Source: Dehalococcoidia bacterium
Lineage (GTDB): Bacteria > Chloroflexota > Dehalococcoidia > GIF9 > AB-539-J10
Length of the DNA stretch: 20,238 nt
Assembly: GCA_030669525.1 (NCBI GenBank)
Contig: DAOVDO010000002.1
Location: 1 to 20,238, forward strand
Direction: 5' to 3'
The notes under the pieces were generated by a model. That model did no database searches, was not told where the DNA came from, and was given only the letters and a program-made list of their open reading frames with translations. Made by a program: the position numbers and the translations under genes. Positions 1 through 6,163 of this stretch are shown here, in pieces. How positions within the stretch are numbered: position 1 is the first letter of the stretch; every line of letters begins with the position of its first letter.

Positions 1-440
1 TTGCCGATGAGCCTATTTCAATGCTGGATGTTTCCGTAAGGATAGGGGTTTTAGAATTATTGCTGGCAATGAGGGATGAATTTGGCATCTCGCTTGTTTA
101 TATAACCCATGACTTAGCCACAGCACGATATATCTGCGACAAGATTGCTATCATGTACCTGGGAAAGATTGTGGAGATTGGCCCCACAGAGGTTATCTAC
201 AGTAAACCGCTGCATCCTTATACGCAGGCGTTAATCGCCGCTGTGCCAGTGCCCGACCCAACAGTGAAGATGCAGAAACTCCCGATCAAAGGCTATGTGC
301 CGGTAACCGGGGCTGAGGCCTCCTCTACCTGCGGCTTTTATGAACGGTGCCCATATGCCATGAAGAAACACGTGGGAGAGGAACCTCCGCTCATTGAAGT
401 GGAACCTGACCACTATGTTGCTTGCTTCAAAGTAAAATAG
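1..440 (+). CDS. Peptide-type ABC transporter ATP-binding protein, C-terminal part (5' end outside window)
   Basis: This is the ATPase subunit of an oligopeptide/dipeptide-type (Opp/Dpp) importer, which powers uptake at the inner face of the membrane. The frame is open from base 3 and begins inside the Walker B/D-loop, ADEPISMLDVSVR, so the Met at 21 is internal and not the start. The H-loop follows in LVYITHDLATA. The C-terminal oligopeptide-type (oligo_HPY) extension is clear in HPYTQALIAAVPVPDP and in the Cys-containing CGFYERCPYA...VACF tail. About 146 residues are visible, against roughly 320-330 for the family. The Walker A, Q-loop and most of the signature region lie upstream. In many relatives the tail has four Cys that can hold an iron-sulfur cluster; here I see only three, with KKHVGEE where the third is usually found. 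Permease genes are expected upstream. Whether it is the OppD or OppF type cannot be settled from this fragment. Confidence 0.93.
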   Translation, partial: ADEPISMLDVSVRIGVLELLLAMRDEFGISLVYITHDLATARYICDKIAIMYLGKIVEIGPTEVIYSKPLHPYTQALIAAVPVPDPTVKMQKLPIKGYVPVTGAEASSTCGFYERCPYAMKKHVGEEPPLIEVEPDHYVACFKVK

Positions 441-468
441 GCTGACATAGACTAAAACTTAACCTTCT

Positions 469-493
469 AAGCTCCTCGAAAAAGGGGCTTTCT
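469..493 (+). terminator. Candidate intrinsic terminator after ABC ATPase
   Basis: AAGCTCC (469-475) pairs with GGGGCTT (484-490), giving a 7-base-pair stem with one G-T wobble and an A-rich 8-base loop, followed by a short T run. It starts 28 bases after the ATPase stop codon, where a terminator is expected. The T tract is short, so it may be weak. Confidence 0.55.
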
Positions 494-627
494 ACTTGCG
501 CCTCCTCCATAAAGTGGCCTTGCTGGGTTATAGCAATATTTCCAACCAGATACTTCATACAGGAACTACTTCCTATATATGAATAACTGAAGGCGAAGCT
601 TTTTCAGTGTTTGCCTGTACGGTTTGC

Positions 628-658
628 CCTCGGTGGCTTGGTTACCGAGGATTTTGTT
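628..658 (+). terminator. Candidate intrinsic terminator in the 441-766 gap
   Basis: CCTCGGT (628-634) pairs perfectly with ACCGAGG (644-650), closing a 9-base loop, followed by ATTTTGTT. It is a second hairpin between the ATPase and the next gene. It could be a backup terminator or an attenuator of a transcript starting upstream. Confidence 0.5.
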
Positions 659-737
659 AACCCTGGAGATGTTAAAAGGGAAATATGCCAGATTTGAGAG
701 AACTGAAGCAGAATTAGTAAGTGAGGCAGAATTGAGC

Positions 738-743
738 TAAAAT
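738..743 (+). promoter_or_regulatory. Weak -10-like element before the saccharopine-dehydrogenase-like gene A
   Basis: TAAAAT matches the bacterial -10 consensus at five of six positions and lies 23 bases before the start codon at 767, downstream of both hairpins. The -35 region is poor, so this is only a positional guess. Confidence 0.2.
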
Positions 744-766
744 TCAAATAAAAAAGGAGGAGCAAT

Positions 767-2032
767 ATGCAAAAGGTGTTAGTAATAGGAGCTGGGGCTC
801 AAGGCGGCCCATGTGCCTCAATTTTGACCAGGAACAAGGAGGTAGTGAAAATAGTCTTAGGCGATATAGATTTAGATTTAGCCAATAAGGTTAAGAACAA
901 GATAAAAAGCGATAAGGTGACCACTGTGAAGCTTGATGCTACACAGGTTGAAGACATTGAGAGGGCAGCGAAAGGAGTAGATGTTATTATCAACCTGACC
1001 TTGACTGCGTTCTGCTCTAATATAATGAGAGCTGCCTTAAGAAGTGGAGCACACTATGTGGATACATCTTTTGGCGAACCTACTTTGCTGGACATACGGG
1101 CCAGGGACAATATCCTGTCACAGATAATAGAAAAACGGCCAGTTGAGCTTGACAGGGAGTTCAAAGAAGCTGGCTTGACAGGCCTGGTTGGTTGTGGAGG
1201 CTCCCCTGGAGTCGTGAATGTATTGGCCAGATACGTTTGCGACAAATTGGACCGTGTAGATGAAATACATATTAAGCTCGGCAGTAGATCGCTAGAAAGC
1301 TCTGCGGAAGTAGTTAGCGCCTGGGAGCCAACATGGTCTCCTTTTAGAGCACTTTGGGGCTATGCAGTTGAACCCACAGTATTCGAAGGTGGAGAGTATA
1401 GGAAATATCCTATCTACGCCAAGTGTGAAGATTATACTTTCCCAGACCCAGTTGGCACGATTCCGCTTGTTTACCATCAACACCAGGAGCCGATAACGCT
1501 GCCACATTTCATAGGGAAAAGCATAAAATATGCAGGGTTTAAATATCCCGTTGACACGCTAGCAGGTGCTTTCATTAAGATGGGATTTGCGTCCCCGAAG
1601 GCCATAGATGTGAAAGGCGTCAGAATTGTGCCGCGGGATGTTTTGCTGAAGTTGGTGGCCCACCCTGTTGATACATTTTTCGCTGAAGATGAAAGTACCG
1701 CTAAGCTTCCACTGGAATCTGCTGGGCTTTGTATACTGGAGATAAAGGGCGTCAGGTCAGGAGAAGAGGTGACATATACAGTATCCTGGCCTTTTTCTCT
1801 CTTTTCAAATAGCCGGGAAAGGTTGGAGATATATAGAAGATTTGGAGCTACAACGATTGGTGTTGCTCTACCGGCAGTTGTAGGAGCAAAAATGTGTGTG
1901 GAAGGTGAAGCGGAAAAAGGCGTAATTGCTGCTGAATGTCTTGATCCAATTAAGTTTTTGAAGATGATGTCTGGGATGGGCGCTGCGGTAAAATTCCATG
2001 AAGTGGTTTCGAAGGAAGTATCTATAGCATAG
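767..2032 (+). CDS. Saccharopine-dehydrogenase-like NAD(P)-dependent oxidoreductase A
   Basis: A cytoplasmic dehydrogenase of the saccharopine dehydrogenase/reductase family (Lys9-like, COG1748 type), 421 residues. The N-terminal Rossmann fold starts at once: VLVIGAGAQG gives the dinucleotide loop G8-A-G10-A-Q-G13. D33 at the end of the second strand suggests preference for NAD(H) over NADP(H), which is an inference. GCGGSPGVVNVLARYVCDKL, in the middle, is the typical family segment that begins the C-terminal substrate domain. The start is well supported by AAAAAAGGAGGAGC just upstream. Family members make or split C-N linked amino-acid conjugates such as saccharopine or carboxynorspermidine, and the substrate here is unknown. 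It heads a run with an amidohydrolase 55 bases on and a dipeptidase. It is paralogous to the gene at 4810-6045, from which it differs in length by one insert of about ten residues after FGEP (TLLDIRARDNILS). Confidence 0.85.
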   Translation: MQKVLVIGAGAQGGPCASILTRNKEVVKIVLGDIDLDLANKVKNKIKSDKVTTVKLDATQVEDIERAAKGVDVIINLTLTAFCSNIMRAALRSGAHYVDTSFGEPTLLDIRARDNILSQIIEKRPVELDREFKEAGLTGLVGCGGSPGVVNVLARYVCDKLDRVDEIHIKLGSRSLESSAEVVSAWEPTWSPFRALWGYAVEPTVFEGGEYRKYPIYAKCEDYTFPDPVGTIPLVYHQHQEPITLPHFIGKSIKYAGFKYPVDTLAGAFIKMGFASPKAIDVKGVRIVPRDVLLKLVAHPVDTFFAEDESTAKLPLESAGLCILEIKGVRSGEEVTYTVSWPFSLFSNSRERLEIYRRFGATTIGVALPAVVGAKMCVEGEAEKGVIAAECLDPIKFLKMMSGMGAAVKFHEVVSKEVSIA

Positions 2033-2087
2033 TGCTTCAGTAAAGGAGAAACTAAAGGAGTTTAGAATTGAATAGGAGAGAGCGAAT

Positions 2088-3338
2088 ATGAAGGATATGG
2101 AATTAGAGAAGGGGTATGCATTAATTGGCGCAACATTAATAGATGGGAATGGAGGTGTTCCTGTAAAGGATACCACTGTTGTTATCAGAAATGGTGTACT
2201 AGAGGAAGTGGGGGATGTGAGCTCAGTAAGGGTGAAGGATAACATTCAGAAGGTGGATATATCTGAATATTATCTTATGCCCGGCTTAATAGATGCCCAT
2301 GTCCATTTCACCGGCGTTAAAAGCGCTAACTCTATGGATTGGATTACTGAATCAAACTATCTGGAGGCCATCAGAACTGCTGCTGAGGCAAGAAAAGTTT
2401 TGGATTATGGATTTACGACGGTGAGGAGCGGAGGCTCAAGATACGATATTTATTTAAAGAGAGCGATAGAAGAGGGGACAATAGTCGGCCCAAGAATAAT
2501 GTCTTGCGGGCTTGGCCTTTGTCGGACAGGGGGAAATCAAGATGCTATGCCCAGGGATGTATATGGGATTCCGGATGAGTGGGCACAACAAAGCTATGTA
2601 TGGGCTCAACCCTGTGATGGAGTAGAGGAAATCCGTAAAGCAATTCGCAAGTTGGTTGGCCAAAATGTGGACCATATTAAATTTTTCGCAACGGGTGGTG
2701 GCCTCTGGGAAAAAGACAGAGTCGAGGATATGCATTTTGGCCTGGAAGAAATGAGAACGATTGTAGATGAAGCTCACATGGTTGGTTTAAGGGTAATGTG
2801 CCATGCTGAAAATCTGCGCGGCATCAGAGCTGCGGTGGAACTTGGAGTGGATACGATTGAACACGGCGATAATGAGGAAGGATGTGAATTGGACGAGGAA
2901 ACATGCCAGATAATGGCTGAAAAGAACATTTTTCTCACCCCGACGCTATCGATAAATTTTGTCGGAGAATGGGCAGAAGAGGGACTACCAGAGTATGTAA
3001 TAAATGGCTGGAAGAGGGCAATCAACAACGGTGTAAAGGTTTTGCTGGGCTCTGATGCGCACGCGGACCCTGTTACACCATATGGAAAGTATAATATTGG
3101 CGAAATAAAGCTGTTGGTGGATATTTTAGGCCTCAGCCCTTTAGAGGCAATCACTTCAGCGACCAAATTCGGGGCTGAAGCCTGTGGGATTGATAGCAGA
3201 GTTGGGACTATAGAGAAGGGGAAATTGGCTGACTTACTTGTGCTTAAGAAAGACCCAACCAGCAATATAGATATTTTATTGGATAAAGGAAACATCAGGT
3301 ATATAATCAAAGAAGGCAATCTGGTGGTTGAGCATTAA
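2088..3338 (+). CDS. Metal-dependent amidohydrolase (COG1228 type, imidazolonepropionase/Xaa-dipeptidase-like)
   Basis: A cytoplasmic metal-dependent hydrolase of the amidohydrolase superfamily, 416 residues, a usual length. Metal-site residues are all visible: H71 and H73 in GLIDAHVHF, K198 in DHIKFFATGG (probably the carboxylated bridging lysine), H239 in MCHAEN, H259 in TIEHGD and D323 in LLGSDAHAD. An N-terminal small beta domain (about 10-60) and its C-terminal return (GTIEKGKLADLLVLKKDP) flank the barrel. Close relatives include Xaa-Pro, Xaa-Arg or Xaa-Lys dipeptidases (carboxypeptidases) and imidazolonepropionase; the lack of histidine-degradation genes nearby and the neighbouring C69-type dipeptidase favour a peptidase-like role, by inference. 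The start ATG follows AGGAGAGAGCGAAT. The 55-base gap to the gene before it suggests one transcript. That gap also holds a small CTAAA/TTTAG hairpin with GGAG in its loop (2052-2065), too far upstream to serve as the ribosome site. Confidence 0.88.
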   Translation: MKDMELEKGYALIGATLIDGNGGVPVKDTTVVIRNGVLEEVGDVSSVRVKDNIQKVDISEYYLMPGLIDAHVHFTGVKSANSMDWITESNYLEAIRTAAEARKVLDYGFTTVRSGGSRYDIYLKRAIEEGTIVGPRIMSCGLGLCRTGGNQDAMPRDVYGIPDEWAQQSYVWAQPCDGVEEIRKAIRKLVGQNVDHIKFFATGGGLWEKDRVEDMHFGLEEMRTIVDEAHMVGLRVMCHAENLRGIRAAVELGVDTIEHGDNEEGCELDEETCQIMAEKNIFLTPTLSINFVGEWAEEGLPEYVINGWKRAINNGVKVLLGSDAHADPVTPYGKYNIGEIKLLVDILGLSPLEAITSATKFGAEACGIDSRVGTIEKGKLADLLVLKKDPTSNIDILLDKGNIRYIIKEGNLVVEH

Positions 3339-3388
3339 TCAAGCGTTGCACTTCAGCTCAAAATAAAAATTGAAGAGGGGAGAGAGAA

Positions 3389-4750
3389 ATGGACCACAAA
3401 TCAAGTACCTATAAAGTTTTGCCAAAGAAGTGTACAACTGCAGTGTTTGGCAAGAATGCTACTGCTGATGGCAGTGTATTGATGGCCAGCAGTGAAGATG
3501 ATGAGGAAAACGAGGGGCACCTATGCCGACACTTAGTTTACCATCCTCGAGTGACACATCCTGCAGGAGCACAGCTTGAGCTCGCGGCTGAAACCATAAC
3601 TCAGGCGTCAGTTACCTATTCATACTACTCCAATGATGTACAAGGCTCACAGCAATGGCAAGTTGTGGATGGCATAAATGAATACGGCGTGGGTGTAACT
3701 ACCAACACTCTATATAGCAAGGAGCGGGTTTTGGAGAAAGGTGGAATTTCAGTGGGAGAGAAAATACAACTGGTCTTGGAGAGATGCAAAACGGCAAAGG
3801 AGGGTGTGAACCTTATCGCTCAACTGCAAGATAACTATGGCGGCACTTTTGAGCATCGGTGGGCAGGGATGGCATATCTTATTGCTGATGCCAATGAAGC
3901 CTGGGCTGTTGAATGCACCCCTCGACACTGGGTTGCTAAGAGATGCCCTGACGATGGCACCTTTTTCTATGCCAACGAAATGTTGATCGAGAGTGACTAC
4001 GATATGGCAAGCGCGGACTTAATTAGCCATGCCGTAGAAAAAGGCTGGTATGACCCGTCCAGTGGCCCGTTCAGTTTTAAAACTGTATACGGCGAGAGGC
4101 TGGAAGAAGACTGGAATTTGGAACGAATGAAGCGGACGGACTTCCTGTTATCGTCAAAGGTGGGCACGGTCAGGGCTCAAGACCTGGTAGCCTTTCTTAG
4201 AGACCACTATGAGGGGACTGGGTGCACTTATCACTATCCACCGCACGCTTATCATGCTGGTGGCCATTACACAATCTGCAGTTCCACTACACACGATGCT
4301 GAAGTGTGGCATCTAAGAAGCTATATGCCCGCTGACATTGGATCTGTGATGTGGTGTTGCATGTCCTCCCCCTGCGAAAATGTTTTCCAGCCTATCTGGG
4401 CGGGGGCCAGGGGAGATACCCCTCTGGAATACAATGTGGGGGCGGACGAAATTGATTTGCGTTCGGCGTGGTGGGCGACTCAGCTGATCCAGCAGATGGT
4501 GGATAGAGATTATGAGAATAGAATCAAGTTGATCAGGGATATCTGGCAACAACGTGAAGCTGCCGAGTTCGAATTAGCTACTGAACGGGAAATGCTGGCT
4601 CTGATATCGTGGCAAGGCGGCCAGAAAGATGAAGGCAGGAAACTTCTGACTGATTTCCAGAATGCTTGCTTACATGGCAACTATCTAACAGCTTTGAATC
4701 TGCTGGGGATATTGCCAAACGCCTCTGATAGATTGGCCAAGGTGAGATAG
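3389..4750 (+). CDS. C69-type dipeptidase (PepD-like, Ntn hydrolase fold)
   Basis: A 453-residue protein resembling family C69 dipeptidases, which cleave a range of dipeptides using an N-terminal cysteine nucleophile in the cytoplasm. The hallmark is C15 in KKCTTAVFGKNATADGS, aligned with the CTT...GK.A..DGS start of PepD-type enzymes. If C15 is the nucleophile, the 14 preceding residues (MDHKSSTYKVLPKK) must be removed, probably by self-cleavage; no hydrophobic signal peptide is present. Other family-like stretches are GINEYGVGVTTNTL and EAWAVECTPRHWVAKR. The start is supported by GAGGGGAGAGAGAA before the ATG, and no later start before C15 exists. It lies 50 bases after the amidohydrolase and 59 before dehydrogenase B, so the four are likely co-transcribed. 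A more distant Ntn acylase role (amide hydrolysis of acylated amino acids) is an alternative. Confidence 0.82.
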   Translation: MDHKSSTYKVLPKKCTTAVFGKNATADGSVLMASSEDDEENEGHLCRHLVYHPRVTHPAGAQLELAAETITQASVTYSYYSNDVQGSQQWQVVDGINEYGVGVTTNTLYSKERVLEKGGISVGEKIQLVLERCKTAKEGVNLIAQLQDNYGGTFEHRWAGMAYLIADANEAWAVECTPRHWVAKRCPDDGTFFYANEMLIESDYDMASADLISHAVEKGWYDPSSGPFSFKTVYGERLEEDWNLERMKRTDFLLSSKVGTVRAQDLVAFLRDHYEGTGCTYHYPPHAYHAGGHYTICSSTTHDAEVWHLRSYMPADIGSVMWCCMSSPCENVFQPIWAGARGDTPLEYNVGADEIDLRSAWWATQLIQQMVDRDYENRIKLIRDIWQQREAAEFELATEREMLALISWQGGQKDEGRKLLTDFQNACLHGNYLTALNLLGILPNASDRLAKVR

Positions 4751-4809
4751 GTGCTTGCAATTCAGCCAGTTAGCATCAAGATATGATTTCAGTGAAAGTG
4801 AGGAGTGAT

Positions 4810-6045
4810 ATGAAAAAGCTATTAGTAGTAGGAGCTGGGGCACAGGGAGCGCCATGTGCTTCAATTTTAGCCAGAGGTAGGGATGTGGAGAAGATAGTTC
4901 TGGCTGATGTAGATTTAGATGTAGCTAACAAAGTCAGGGATAAGATAAAGAGCAGTAAGATTACCACTATGAAAATTGACGTGGAGAAAATTGAAGACCT
5001 TGACAGGGGTGCTAAGGAGGTAGATGTTGTAATAAATCTAACGTTGCCTCGACTCAATGCCAATATAATGAAAGCTGCTTTAAGAAACGGAGCACACTAT
5101 GTGGACACAGCTTTTGACGAGCCTATTTGGCCACAAATAATAGAAAAGCAACCACTTGAGTTCGACAACGAATTCAAGAAAGCTGGTTTGACAGCTCTAA
5201 TTGCTTGCGGCGGAAGCCCTGGGATCACTAATGTGTTAACCAGATACATTTGTGATAAATTGGATCGTGTGGATGAGATAATGATTAGGGTTGGCAACAA
5301 ATCCTTAAAAGAATCTAAGGAACCGGTCAAAGGATGGGAACCAGATTGGTGTCCGGAAATTGCACTTATGGGTTATTCATTTGAACCACCAATCTTTGAA
5401 GATGGTGCATATAAACACTATCCGCCTTTCAGCGAGTGTGAAGAGTATGATTTTCCTGCACCAACCGGCTCAGTCCTGCTTTGTTATCAAGACCATGAAG
5501 AAGCAGTAACATTGCCACATTTCATAGGCAAAGGAGTAAAATATGTGGGGTTTAAATATCCCGTTGACATGCTGGCAGGTGCTTTCATTAAGATGGGATT
5601 TGCGAACTCGGAACCGATAGATGTCAAAGGTGTCAAAGTTGTTGCGCGGGATGTCTTATTGGGACTGGTGCATCACCCGGTTGACTTTTTCCTCGCAGAA
5701 GATGAAAACAGTGCTAGGCTTCCACCTGAATCCGCAAACCCCTGTGTCATTGAAGTAGAAGGTGAGAAATCAGGAGAAAATGTGAAATACATAATATCTT
5801 GGCCTCTATCCCTTTTTACAAGCACTGAGGAAAAACTGGCTTTCTATAGAAGATTTGGGGCGACCAATATTGGCACTGCCTTGCCAGCGATTGTAGGTGC
5901 AAAGATGTGCGTGGAAGGAGAGGCAGGAAAAGGAATAATTGCCCCTGAATGCCTTGAGCCAACAAAATTCCTGAAGGTGATGGCCAAAATGGGCGCACCT
6001 GTGAAGTTTAGCGAAGTGCTTTCAAAAGAAATAGCTATTTTATGA
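4810..6045 (+). CDS. Saccharopine-dehydrogenase-like NAD(P)-dependent oxidoreductase B
   Basis: This is the second member of the saccharopine dehydrogenase-like pair, 411 residues from the chosen start. The loop GAGAQG (G8, G10, G13) and D33 sit at the same positions as in protein A, and the two align end to end except for one ten-residue insert in A. GSPGITNVLTRYICDKLDR matches the family's mid-protein segment. The start at 4810 is preferred over an in-frame ATG at 4783 because GAGGAGTGAT lies directly before 4810, while 4783 has no ribosome site and would add nine residues ahead of the conserved MKKLLVVGAGAQG. Having two diverged paralogs in one operon suggests either two related substrates or a hetero-oligomer, both inferences. 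Bases 5548-5604 match 1535-1591 of gene A at 55 of 57 positions, much closer than the surrounding sequence. Confidence 0.85.
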   Translation: MKKLLVVGAGAQGAPCASILARGRDVEKIVLADVDLDVANKVRDKIKSSKITTMKIDVEKIEDLDRGAKEVDVVINLTLPRLNANIMKAALRNGAHYVDTAFDEPIWPQIIEKQPLEFDNEFKKAGLTALIACGGSPGITNVLTRYICDKLDRVDEIMIRVGNKSLKESKEPVKGWEPDWCPEIALMGYSFEPPIFEDGAYKHYPPFSECEEYDFPAPTGSVLLCYQDHEEAVTLPHFIGKGVKYVGFKYPVDMLAGAFIKMGFANSEPIDVKGVKVVARDVLLGLVHHPVDFFLAEDENSARLPPESANPCVIEVEGEKSGENVKYIISWPLSLFTSTEEKLAFYRRFGATNIGTALPAIVGAKMCVEGEAGKGIIAPECLEPTKFLKVMAKMGAPVKFSEVLSKEIAIL

Positions 6046-6086
6046 AATGGAACGGAATATTAAGCTAGGTTTAGCCGAGATTTACT

Positions 6087-6098
6087 AAAGGGAGGTGA
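6087..6098 (+). promoter_or_regulatory. Extra ribosome-binding-site-like motif upstream of solute-binding protein 1
   Basis: AAAGGGAGGTGA is a near-perfect anti-16S match but lies 66-77 bases before the real start at 6164, which has its own AAGGAGGG. A similar orphan motif, AAAGGAGGTGA at 8241-8251, sits 64-74 bases before the paralogous gene at 8315. Confidence 0.5.
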
Positions 6099-6111
6099 TG
6101 AGATTTATGGA

Positions 6112-6159
6112 ATGATTGAACTTAGGATGACAAACAGGACAAAATTTAAGGAGGGATAA
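6112..6159 (+). CDS. Possible 15-codon leader ORF upstream of solute-binding protein 1
   Basis: An AAAGGGAGGTGA ribosome-like site (6087-6098) is followed by the tiny frame ATG AGA TTT ATG GAA TGA, and a second frame starts at 6112, overlapping that stop: MIELRMTNRTKFKEG, ending TAA at 6157-6159. Its last codons contain the AAGGAGGG ribosome site of the binding-protein gene at 6164, so translation of one could affect the other. The peptide is too short to identify and may well be chance. Confidence 0.2.
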   Translation: MIELRMTNRTKFKEG

Positions 6160-6163
6160 TAAC

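Larger units (their letters stand above)
441..766. other. Intergenic region with two terminator-like hairpins
   Basis: This 326-base gap separates the transporter ATPase from the catabolic run. It holds two hairpins with T-rich 3' sides (469-493 and 628-658) and the ribosome binding site of the next gene. A TAAAAT at 738-743 is the best -10-like element before the gene at 767, but no good -35 lies 16-18 bases upstream. No convincing ORF, tRNA or known riboswitch motif was seen. The hairpins suggest that transcription of the ATPase operon ends here and that the next gene is transcribed separately. Confidence 0.6.

Noticed and set aside
2774..3319. Long antisense frame (181 residues) opposite the amidohydrolase, plus many shorter antisense frames
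   Set aside because: It lies wholly within a well-supported gene, has a Ser/Pro-rich composition typical of antisense shadows, and has no ribosome site.
4783..4809. Upstream ATG for dehydrogenase B
   Set aside because: It has no ribosome site, while the next in-frame ATG at 4810 has GAGGAGTGAT and begins the conserved MKKLLVVGAGAQG.
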